Part shown: positions 56,951-64,000 of the stretch, one piece after another | Layout: every line of letters begins with the position of its first letter | Numbering within the stretch: position 1 is the stretch's first letter | Origin: a virus | IMG/VR virus record: IMGVR_UViG_3300049855_000348 | Coordinates: 64,001-128,000 of that record | Reading direction: 5' to 3' (one strand) | Length of the DNA stretch: 64,000 bases | Position numbers and translations under genes: made by a program | The notes under the pieces: model-generated | Database searches by the model: none | What the model was told of the DNA's origin: nothing | What the model saw: the letters and a program-made list of their open reading frames with translations, nothing else

Positions 56951-57486
56951 TTCTTGTTCCTGAGTTCAATGATGAGATCGAGCAGTGTGTTCAGTTCAGG
57001 CGAACTATGATTACCACGTTCACCGTTTCGGATCGCTTTCCAGAGGACATCGAAGAGACCGTGGCAGGCGGAGTCATGCCCCTGCCAGAATTGCGGGTCG
57101 AATTCACCGGTGAGGAAGTCTTCATCGACGTTGAGGTACGCCTCGAAAATTGGTAGCAGACGAAGATGGTTGAAGCTGAATTGAAGTTCGGCCTCTTTCC
57201 ATTCGAGTTTTCCACCCGGTGAGCACTCTGCATACCGCTCAAACACCTTGCCCACCTCGTCACGCAGGGCCATCCACCGGGTGATCTTGTCACTCCTGTC
57301 GAGGTGTGCCGGCGCACCAACGTTGTCTTCTCCGTCGATGGCGTTGGTGGTGGCAGCCTCAAGCTCATCCATCAGTCGATTGGCCACTGCCCCTGGCGGC
57401 ATTTGGTCAGGGCCGATGGTCCCACGTGGGTAGGCTTCACGGACGGCTTTGGCAGCCCGGATCAGGCGGACGAACTTCTCATCCAT
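56947..57486 (-). CDS. Hypothetical protein, 179 aa
   Basis: Helical soluble protein; starts MDEKFVRLIRAAKAVREAY. No recognised domain. ATGA overlap with the next gene and 8-nt overlap with the previous one. Confidence 0.7.
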   Translation of the reverse strand: MDEKFVRLIRAAKAVREAYPRGTIGPDQMPPGAVANRLMDELEAATTNAIDGEDNVGAPAHLDRSDKITRWMALRDEVGKVFERYAECSPGGKLEWKEAELQFSFNHLRLLPIFEAYLNVDEDFLTGEFDPQFWQGHDSACHGLFDVLWKAIRNGERGNHSSPELNTLLDLIIELRNKK

Positions 57487-58762
57487 GGTGCTTCAGGACC
57501 TCTTTGGCGTCGTTCGACAGGCTGGTCAGGATGTTGACCATCTCAAAGGGTCCGGCCTTCTGGGCAGCCACAACCGAGTCGATGATCAGGGAGGCCACCG
57601 CCACCAGGGCGACCTTGTCCTCCTGGAGCTTCCTCACCACCTCGGAATCGACCTGCTTGGCCTTCAATTCGTCGACCTGGAGGAGTAAAGCCTCCACCTT
57701 GGCCAGGGATTCAGCCTGGGATTGGCGCAGGCTGTCGTTTTCCTGCCTCGTAGCGGCCAGATCGGCTTTGAGGGGTCCGGTATCCTCAATTCCGGTCAAT
57801 GTGGCCTTGGCGAGGCTCTGGCGGGCAAGGCGGGCACGGTCCAGGACCGACCCAGCCGTCCGCATGGCAGCTTCGGCAGCCTGCATCACCCCGTCGAGGG
57901 TCTTCAGGTTGGCGCTGTGGACCGTGTCGACCTGGGTCTGGGCGAGTTCCTGGGAGGTTCGTGGGCGGTTCTTCTCGGCCTTCCGGGCTTCGATCTCGGC
58001 TTCCTTGGCCTCACGCTCGGCACGCTTCTGTTCCTTTTCGGCCTGTTCGGTATCCCGGAGCAGGTCGAGTTGGTCTTTGACCTCCTCGTAGATCTCCAGG
58101 CTGGTGGGGTAGGACGGGTCGGCGGTCTTCAGGGCGGTCCATTCACGCTCGGCGTGTTCTGATCCCATGATATCAGCCAGCACCTTTCGAGGCGAGTCGA
58201 ACTTGCTCAGCAGGGTCAGCAACTGGCCGACGGTTTTGCAGTTCGTCGTGTTCTTCCTGGTGTTGGCCACCATCGAGTTGTGGATGAGATCGCCCACGAA
58301 GCCTTCCGCATTCCGGCTGCTGGCCTGGATGATCAGGTCGTCGCGGATCTCCTTCTCGGATCGTGTGAAAAAAGTGCTGGGAACGTTCGAGGCGACCATC
58401 GCATGCATGATCGCATTCGCTGCGGTAGCGAATGACCGGACCATCCGTCGGACATCGGCTGCCAGTCTCATCGGGGCACGCCAGTCACCAGAGGTCTTCG
58501 CTGCGTTGATGGTCAGCTTGTTGACGACCTTGTGTCTCCACATCCACGAATGCGTGGTGTCGCCAGCGTACTCGTAGTTGTTCTGCTCTGCCCACTTGCC
58601 CCAGTCGTCCTTCGTCCATGCACGTGCCTGACCGGGTGTTGGACATTCATCGGGAGTGGGGATTCCCATCCATCTGCACAACGGCGTCACGTCTTCACTG
58701 TGGGTCTTGCTGAACGCCTCTTGCAGGGCGACCAGATAGGCCGGCTTTGAGATAGTTTCCAT
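57479..58762 (-). CDS. Large helical/coiled-coil protein, 427 aa
   Basis: I start at METISKPAYLVAL (58762) because AAAGGAGCC precedes it; the ATG at 58780 is also possible. The first 200 residues form a globular helical domain, residues ~230-290 are a charged coiled coil (TEQAEKEQKRAEREAKEAEI), and a second coiled coil follows (LAATRQENDSLRQSQAESLAK). Function unknown; possibly a scaffold or membrane-remodelling factor. Confidence 0.75.
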   Translation of the reverse strand: METISKPAYLVALQEAFSKTHSEDVTPLCRWMGIPTPDECPTPGQARAWTKDDWGKWAEQNNYEYAGDTTHSWMWRHKVVNKLTINAAKTSGDWRAPMRLAADVRRMVRSFATAANAIMHAMVASNVPSTFFTRSEKEIRDDLIIQASSRNAEGFVGDLIHNSMVANTRKNTTNCKTVGQLLTLLSKFDSPRKVLADIMGSEHAEREWTALKTADPSYPTSLEIYEEVKDQLDLLRDTEQAEKEQKRAEREAKEAEIEARKAEKNRPRTSQELAQTQVDTVHSANLKTLDGVMQAAEAAMRTAGSVLDRARLARQSLAKATLTGIEDTGPLKADLAATRQENDSLRQSQAESLAKVEALLLQVDELKAKQVDSEVVRKLQEDKVALVAVASLIIDSVVAAQKAGPFEMVNILTSLSNDAKEVLKHHG

Positions 58763-58776
58763 GGTGGCTCCTTTGT

Positions 58777-59064
58777 TCATTGTGGCTTTCCTAACTTGGT
58801 GATTTGTTGACGACTCTTCTTCAGCTTCTTGCTCAGGCGTTTGATCCGTTCCTGCATGAGCAGATTATCGAGACGGCGATAGTCCGGCACAAACAGATCC
58901 AATTGCAGGCAGATGAACTTCACCATCAGGTGATTGTCATTCTCTTGAGCATCCTTCTGAAGCTCTCTGATCTTCTTGGACAACTCACGATGAAGCCGGA
59001 TATCGAGACACCAGTTCCTGACTGCTTTGCGGAAGAAATATCGACGAATCCAGTCTTCTAACAT
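58777..59064 (-). CDS. Basic helical protein, 95 aa
   Basis: Starts MLEDWIRRYFFRKAV with AAAGGGATC upstream. Almost entirely helical and Lys/Arg-rich (ERIKRLSKKLKKSRQQ). Possibly nucleic-acid binding. ATGA overlap with the next frame. Confidence 0.7.
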   Translation of the reverse strand: MLEDWIRRYFFRKAVRNWCLDIRLHRELSKKIRELQKDAQENDNHLMVKFICLQLDLFVPDYRRLDNLLMQERIKRLSKKLKKSRQQITKLGKPQ

Positions 59065-59085
59065 TGTGATCCCTTTAGGCGTTTG

Positions 59086-59113
59086 AAAGTAGCGACTGAA
59101 TTATCGCTGTCAA
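59086..59113 (-). promoter_or_regulatory. Promoter/operator module, stop codon in -35
   Basis: Minus strand: TTGACA, spacer GCGATAATTCAGTCGC, TACTTT. Outer arms GCGAT-N6-GTCGC. The TGA of the upstream gene (59110-59112) is inside the -35 box. A leader of about 15 nt precedes the 59064 ATG. Confidence 0.75.
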
Positions 59114-59583
59114 TGCCAAGGATCAGGGTACTGCATCGGCGGCACTGGCAATGCCGCATCTGGCATCCAATGCTTCAATATCACGATGGCAGTAGCCACA
59201 CTCTTCGTGACGAAATCAACTTCCCGGGTAGTTTCAGTTTTGTAGAGCCACCACCGCTTGCCGGCTGTCTGCGGTCGGAAGCCCTTCTGCTGCATCATGG
59301 TCTTCGATGATTGCAGACCCAGATACGTGGATTCCCGGAGGATGGCATCCTGTTGTGCCTTGTGCCATTCCTGCACGAACTTGTCCAACTCCTCCAGGAA
59401 CTTCCGGGCACCATTCTTCGGATCGTCGCCGGTCACCACGGTACGCTGACCATTGGAGCGTAGCCAGTCGACCAGACGCCATTCCAACACATCCTGTTTC
59501 CAGGACAACACGAGGTGCCCGGTGGGTTCCTTCTGGCAGCCTTGGCCGTGAAAGCGGAAGCGGACCAGCGGGAGATCGGGCAT
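59110..59583 (-). CDS. Hypothetical protein, 157 aa
   Basis: Mixed alpha/beta with several Trp (KQDVLEWRLVDWLRSNGQRT, GKRWWLYKTETTREVDF). No recognised family. Follows the methyltransferase gene after 5 nt. Confidence 0.7.
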   Translation of the reverse strand: MPDLPLVRFRFHGQGCQKEPTGHLVLSWKQDVLEWRLVDWLRSNGQRTVVTGDDPKNGARKFLEELDKFVQEWHKAQQDAILRESTYLGLQSSKTMMQQKGFRPQTAGKRWWLYKTETTREVDFVTKSVATAIVILKHWMPDAALPVPPMQYPDPWH

Positions 59584-59588
59584 GGGAC

Positions 59589-60167
59589 TCAGGGGTTGTT
59601 GAACAGCCTCACTTGGATACCGAAGTCAGGCCGTTCGGCGATGGTGGCAGCATCATCGTCATACCACTCGCCCTTGCCGAAGACTTCAGCCAGGACATCG
59701 CGGTTCAAACGTAATGAGTACCACAGCAGGATGGGCGCTTTCGGTTTAGCGACACGTTTGACTATGTCAAGCAAACGACGCTGGTCCTCTTCGACGAGAT
59801 GTTCGAGGACGTTGATCGAGGCGACCACGTCGAAGGAGGCGGTCTGAAGGTCGTCAGAGACGTTGGTATAGAACAGATTGGGCTGTGGGACCGCACACTC
59901 CTTGCGGGCCAATTCAACGCACTCGATCACCGGGTCGTAGCCGACCACGGTTCTGAAGTAGCCGGCCAGCGGACGGGCGATGCGACCGGTACCACAGCCG
60001 TACTCCAGGAGTGTCATCGATGGGCTGATAGAGGCACCGGCGTGAAGCCTGCGGATGCACTCCATGGCGACAATCGCCCCATGCGTGGCATAGGCGATGT
60101 CGTCGTTTTGGTACTTGTTTGCGATCGTCTTCCGAGGCGAGCGCCAGTGGTCTTGAGTGAACGGCAT
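59589..60167 (-). CDS. SAM-dependent methyltransferase (class I), 192 aa
   Basis: Motif I LLEYGCGTGRIARPLA (residues 53-68), an acidic strand VVGYDPVIEC, and the post-motif FDVVASINVLEHLVEEDQRR are typical of class I (Methyltransf_11/23) enzymes. The substrate is not determinable. A full promoter module lies inside the coding frame at 59743-59770. Confidence 0.85.
   Translation of the reverse strand: MPFTQDHWRSPRKTIANKYQNDDIAYATHGAIVAMECIRRLHAGASISPSMTLLEYGCGTGRIARPLAGYFRTVVGYDPVIECVELARKECAVPQPNLFYTNVSDDLQTASFDVVASINVLEHLVEEDQRRLLDIVKRVAKPKAPILLWYSLRLNRDVLAEVFGKGEWYDDDAATIAERPDFGIQVRLFNNP
59743..59770 (-). promoter_or_regulatory. Internal promoter-like module within the methyltransferase gene
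   Basis: Minus strand: TTGACA, spacer TAGTCAAACGTGTCGC, TAAACC. Exact 16-nt spacing and the GTCGC arm are kept; the -10 is weak. It may serve the downstream gene at 59583. Confidence 0.45.
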
Positions 60168-60177
60168 GGTCTATGAA

Positions 60178-63100
60178 CTAGGCGGCGACTGCTTTCACGA
60201 CAGCGAAGTTGATGACGGGGGCATCGGAGGCAGTGCCTGCGATTGATGCGAACGTGATTCTGAACGATCCAGCCGCGACAGCCGACACACAGGCGATGTA
60301 AGTGTTGGTGCCAGACTTGACCGAGACAACAATCGTGTCAGTTGCTGCAACGGCTGAGTTGGTAACCGTGAAAGAAACCCAAGCATTCAGGGTCGGAGCA
60401 ACGGTGAACAGAGTGATTGCACCAGCAACGGTGTTGAGGGTAACGCCGGTGGTTCGGCTGGTGATCTGGGTAACCGCACCACCAGCACCGGTCGAGTAAC
60501 CGATACCGGCAGTGGCGTTGTTCGAGAGGACCGCACCGTTGAACTGCGAACGACCAGCCTGCACCCAGAGAGCGTAGGAGTTGGTCAGGGTTGCATTGGT
60601 ACCAGCGACAGGAGCACCAGTGATCGCAAAGGTGGCTGCGCTGGTGATGGTCGATGTACCAACGAAGGCGTAGGTTGGAGCAGCTACTACGAAGGCACGC
60701 TGAGTCGTGATGGCACCAGTCGCCCACTGCACCGTGCGATCCAACGAGAAATTTACATCATGGATTTCAGTTGAAGCAGTAAGAGAGGTATGAGCGCCAC
60801 CAAGAATAATGAATGCTTGCTGTGGCGACCCTGTTCCAGCCGGTTGTGTAATCCTGATGCTTCCATCAAACTGCGAACGACCAGCCTGCACCCAGAGAGC
60901 GTAGGAGTTGGTCAGGGTTGCATTGGTACCAGCGGCAGGAGCATTGTCGATGGCGAAGGTAGCTGCGGTAGTGATCGTTGAAGCACCGACAAATCCATAG
61001 GTCGGAGCCATGATCAGAACGCAACGTTGCGTTGTTAGAGCACCAGTGTTGAATTGTTGTGTTGCTGAAAAATTGAAAAGGACAGAGTTGTATTCCGTTG
61101 AAGCTAGAGCCCCTGTATGCGCCCCACCAATAAGTCTAAGCATTGGGGTTCCACCACCAGCGGCAGTACCTGCACTTTGTGTAATCGACCAGCCGCCAGC
61201 CCCCTGACCTGCACCACCTTGATTATGAATAGTTCCAACAATAGCACAGTTGAAGGTCCAGGCTCCAGATGTTTGAGAAGTTAGTGTTCCGCCTTTTCCA
61301 CCAACACCGTTTCCAGCGATAAGCGCATCGGTGTTGACAGTGAGTGTTCCGCCGGTGGTAACAGGACCATCAAGCTGAGTTTTTCCACTCTGCACCCAGA
61401 GAGCGTAGGGGTTGGTGATCGTTACATTGGTGCCAGCCGCAGCAGGACCTTCAATAGCAAAGGTCGCAGCCGTGGTGATAATCTGACCGGCACCAGAGCA
61501 AGCATAGGTCGGAGCCGAGATGAGCACCGCACGCTGTGTGGTCGGTGTCGTCGTCGCAAACTGAACAGTGCGGGCAAGGTTGAACCAAGCGTCGAGCAGT
61601 TCGGTCGATGCTGGAGTGAGGGTGTGGGCAGCACCGTCAAACCGAATGGCCAGCATGTTTGCCGCAGTGCCAGAAGCGATTGCTGCCGGATTTATGAAGA
61701 TCGTATCAAGATAGACCCTGCCGGCTATACCAACACCACCAGAGATGACAACAGCACCAGAGGTCTTGTTGGTGGAAGCGGTCGTGTTGGAGAACGTGTT
61801 GATACCAGAGAGGGTCTGCGTCATTCCTCTCGTGACGAAAGTATCGTTGCCGGTCACTACTGGCAGGGTGAAGGTTCTTGAAGAAGTCTGTGCTCCGGTG
61901 TCAAACGTGGTGAGCGTATTACCAGTGTGATTGTCGACCTGGAAGTTTAGTTGCTTACCAGGAGCAACGTTGCCAGCGATGACGAAGTTGGAGTCCGATA
62001 CCGTAACACTTGTCGCTGAGTAGAAGTTTGCCTGCCCAGAGGTTGAAGAAATATCAGCAAGAGTGCTAATGCTGGCTGTGCTTAGTGTAGCCGTTCCAGT
62101 GACAGTGAGATTACCCTGGAGACGAGTATTACCTGCCTGCACCCACAAGGCGTAGGCGTTGGTAATCGTGGCATTGGTGCCAGCCTGCGGAGCATTATCG
62201 ATGGCCACGGTTGCAGCCGTGGTTGCTGTGCTGGCACTGGCAAAAGTGATGGTCGGAGCCTTGATCGAAAAAAAACGCTGAGTGGTGAGTGTTCCTGCTG
62301 CCCATCTCACCGAACGGTTCAAAGCAAAGTTCACATCCGAAACTTCGGTTGATGCCGTGTTTCCAGTCGCAGCACCGTTTGCTGCGCCGATAATCGTGAA
62401 AGTCTCTGGAGTACCACTGCCCTGCGCTGTCGGAGCAAGGGTCAGTCCGTCTATTGAACTGTAGAGTAGTTCGGAGCTACCTTGAATCGTATTCACACCG
62501 GATCCAAAGGCGATTTGTTCGGCTGAGATCGAGCCACCAATGGTACCAGATCCGAATGGACCAACGGTAGAACTGTTGATTCGCGCAAAGAGACCTGAAG
62601 TGGTCGTCCACACATCACCGTTCACCGGCGAAGTTGGAGCGGTACCGTGCGGGAGTCGGAAACCAGAAACAGAAGTTGTCGATGCGGCAGTACGGAGAAG
62701 ACCACTCTCAATATCGAGAGCGACCGAGGTCGTTATGGTCGCATTGGTTCCAGCAACTGGAGCACCACCGATACTAACCGTTGCGGCAGTTGTAATCGTC
62801 GAGGCACCGACAAAGGCGTAGGTTGGCTGTAGGATTCTGAAAGCACGCTGAGTCGTCAGCGCACCAGTCGCCCACTGAACGGTACGCAAGAAGTCCCAAC
62901 GTACATCGTTGACTTCTGTTGATGCCGCATTGTTGGTGTGATTTGCACAATTCAGCGAGAAGGCAACCGGCGCACCTCCAGAAACTGCTGGTCTGTTGAA
63001 TACGAGACCGCCATTGACGGTGTACGTCAAATCGGCAGAGCCACTGATGGTGTTGGTTCCAGAACCGATGGCCAACTGATCAGCCGCGATCGAACCACCA

Positions 63101-64000
63101 ATCGTACCACCACCGGAACCGAACGGACCAACTGTAGTGCCATTGATCCGAGCGAACATGCCAGCAGTGGTTGTCCACACGTCACCATTGGTCGGCGATG
63201 ATGGTGCAGTTCCATGCGGAACACGAAGACCGGCAACGGTTGTGGTCGAGGCTGCGGTACCAAGAAGACCAGACTCAATCCAAAGTGCGTAAGAAGTGGT
63301 GATGGTAGCATTACTACCAGCAGCGGGGGCACCAGAGATCGCAACCGTCGCAGCGTTGGTGATCGTTGAAGAACTGACAAAGGCGTAGGTCGGAGCAGCG
63401 ATGCGGAAAGCTCTCTGAGTAGTGAGTGCGCCACCCGCCCATGTCTTCGTAGCCGACAAGTCGAAAATAATACTCGACGCTTCAGTGCTTGCCGTTTGGG
63501 CGGTATGCGCTCCAGCAGCTACCCGGAAGTCAGCAGTGGCAGCACTACTGTAACTCTGAGATACGATGTCGACGATGCCTTTGGTCTGCGATGCACTACC
63601 GCCGATGGTCATGCCACCAATGCCAACATAAGAGAAACCAATTCCGTCTGTGTAATAGATTCCAGTGCTGTTGCCCGGTGATGTGAAGGTGATGCCTGGG
63701 GCTGAGGCACTGCCATCTAGCGCGACGTATGGTACAAACGCTTGAACCGAACTGGTACTCGCGGTTAGCACTTGAGTGCCGGTTGCTGATAATCCAACAG
63801 CACCACCAGCATTATACATGCCGGTATCATTTGACGTGGGGCCAACCGAGTAAGTTGGGAGAGACGCTGATCCGTTAGGACCACCGTACTGACCTGCTTC
63901 CACTCGGATCGCATAACCACGTGTGATCGTGGCATTCGTGCCAGCAGCAGGAGCACCGGTGACTGACAGTGTTGCTGCCGTAGTGATCGTCGAGGCACCG
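60178..64000 (-). CDS. Giant repetitive tail-fibre-like protein, 5' end outside the window
   Basis: The frame is open to the right edge (the GTG at 63903 is not necessarily a start), so at least 1270 residues are present here and the gene continues. It is made of repeats of about 100-180 residues containing 'ITTAATxAIxGAPxAGTNATxTxSYALW(V/I)xAG', a 'GALTTQRAFRIxAPTYAFVGAS' segment and, in several copies, 'PHGTAPxSPxNGDVWTTTxGxFARIN' followed by 'TVGPFGSG'. Seven copies of the first segment are visible. The C-terminal ~130 residues differ and may be the tip. Typical of long tail fibre or tailspike-associated proteins. Confidence 0.85.
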   Translation of the reverse strand, partial: GASTITTAATLSVTGAPAAGTNATITRGYAIRVEAGQYGGPNGSASLPTYSVGPTSNDTGMYNAGGAVGLSATGTQVLTASTSSVQAFVPYVALDGSASAPGITFTSPGNSTGIYYTDGIGFSYVGIGGMTIGGSASQTKGIVDIVSQSYSSAATADFRVAAGAHTAQTASTEASSIIFDLSATKTWAGGALTTQRAFRIAAPTYAFVSSSTITNAATVAISGAPAAGSNATITTSYALWIESGLLGTAASTTTVAGLRVPHGTAPSSPTNGDVWTTTAGMFARINGTTVGPFGSGGGTIGGSIAADQLAIGSGTNTISGSADLTYTVNGGLVFNRPAVSGGAPVAFSLNCANHTNNAASTEVNDVRWDFLRTVQWATGALTTQRAFRILQPTYAFVGASTITTAATVSIGGAPVAGTNATITTSVALDIESGLLRTAASTTSVSGFRLPHGTAPTSPVNGDVWTTTSGLFARINSSTVGPFGSGTIGGSISAEQIAFGSGVNTIQGSSELLYSSIDGLTLAPTAQGSGTPETFTIIGAANGAATGNTASTEVSDVNFALNRSVRWAAGTLTTQRFFSIKAPTITFASASTATTAATVAIDNAPQAGTNATITNAYALWVQAGNTRLQGNLTVTGTATLSTASISTLADISSTSGQANFYSATSVTVSDSNFVIAGNVAPGKQLNFQVDNHTGNTLTTFDTGAQTSSRTFTLPVVTGNDTFVTRGMTQTLSGINTFSNTTASTNKTSGAVVISGGVGIAGRVYLDTIFINPAAIASGTAANMLAIRFDGAAHTLTPASTELLDAWFNLARTVQFATTTPTTQRAVLISAPTYACSGAGQIITTAATFAIEGPAAAGTNVTITNPYALWVQSGKTQLDGPVTTGGTLTVNTDALIAGNGVGGKGGTLTSQTSGAWTFNCAIVGTIHNQGGAGQGAGGWSITQSAGTAAGGGTPMLRLIGGAHTGALASTEYNSVLFNFSATQQFNTGALTTQRCVLIMAPTYGFVGASTITTAATFAIDNAPAAGTNATLTNSYALWVQAGRSQFDGSIRITQPAGTGSPQQAFIILGGAHTSLTASTEIHDVNFSLDRTVQWATGAITTQRAFVVAAPTYAFVGTSTITSAATFAITGAPVAGTNATLTNSYALWVQAGRSQFNGAVLSNNATAGIGYSTGAGGAVTQITSRTTGVTLNTVAGAITLFTVAPTLNAWVSFTVTNSAVAATDTIVVSVKSGTNTYIACVSAVAAGSFRITFASIAGTASDAPVINFAVVKAVAA

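Noticed and set aside
1-64000. CRISPR array, insertion sequence, integrase or attachment site
   Set aside because: No regularly spaced direct repeats of suitable size outside coding repeats, no transposase or integrase motifs, and no terminal inverted repeats were seen.

Overview
The window reads as a continuous piece of a large double-stranded DNA phage genome of contractile-tailed (T4-like myovirus) type, probably a jumbo phage. Genes are packed with 1-25 nt overlaps (mostly ATGA, GTGA or TGATG) on both strands. There is no rRNA, no ordinary tRNA, no insertion sequence and no CRISPR array. A T4-type tail sheath, tail tube and T4_baseplate-family protein sit beside very large repetitive virion proteins and many small phage-type hypotheticals. 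The host cannot be named. Sigma70-like promoters, a lipoprotein and LPS-type glycosyltransferases suggest a Gram-negative host.

Layout. 3-2075: end of a virion protein (+). 2072-5778: leftward operons of small, often Cys-rich proteins, five of which share a C-terminal tail. 5804-7199: a rightward unit with its own promoter, a leader terminator and a methyltransferase. 7213-17730: leftward block with a DUF3037-like protein, a HExxH/von Willebrand-A protein paired with a MoxR/CobS AAA+ ATPase, and a short family A DNA polymerase. 17745-21088: mixed small genes. 21123-22228: about 1.1 kb dominated by a phage-encoded tmRNA. 22225-28901: glycan-type enzymes (GT4 + DUF115-like fusion, second DUF115-like protein, radical-SAM/SPASM-like protein, GT25) mixed with virion proteins. 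28947-33835: leftward block with a lipoprotein, a DnaQ-like exonuclease and a ribbon-helix-helix-like protein. 33851-47951: leftward late structural block (tail and baseplate). 48049-50542: rightward virion-type genes. 50603-60167: leftward operons including a 5'(3')-deoxyribonucleotidase and a methyltransferase. 60178 to the end: start-less part of a giant repetitive tail-fibre-like gene.

Regulation is the most striking feature. Fifteen copies of one promoter module are visible, fourteen leftward and one rightward. Each has TTGAC(A/T/G) or a near match (TTTACA in one), exactly 16 nt, and a TATACT-like box, and the 16-nt spacer is an imperfect inverted repeat around GACC-N4-GGTCGC. In seven cases an ATG starts exactly 6 nt after the -10 box, so the mRNA should be leaderless; in an eighth the gap is 5 nt. 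In at least four cases the stop codon of the upstream gene is the TGA inside the -35 box.

Other points of interest are a probable +1 frameshift (CCC TAA) at the end of the T4_baseplate-family gene, the tmRNA with predicted tag DDHVEYGRIALAA, a tandem family of small proteins with a GLTxxExG tail, a dispersed QVGDGG-like peptide motif in consecutive unrelated genes, and a promoter followed at once by a strong terminator at 5804-5921.
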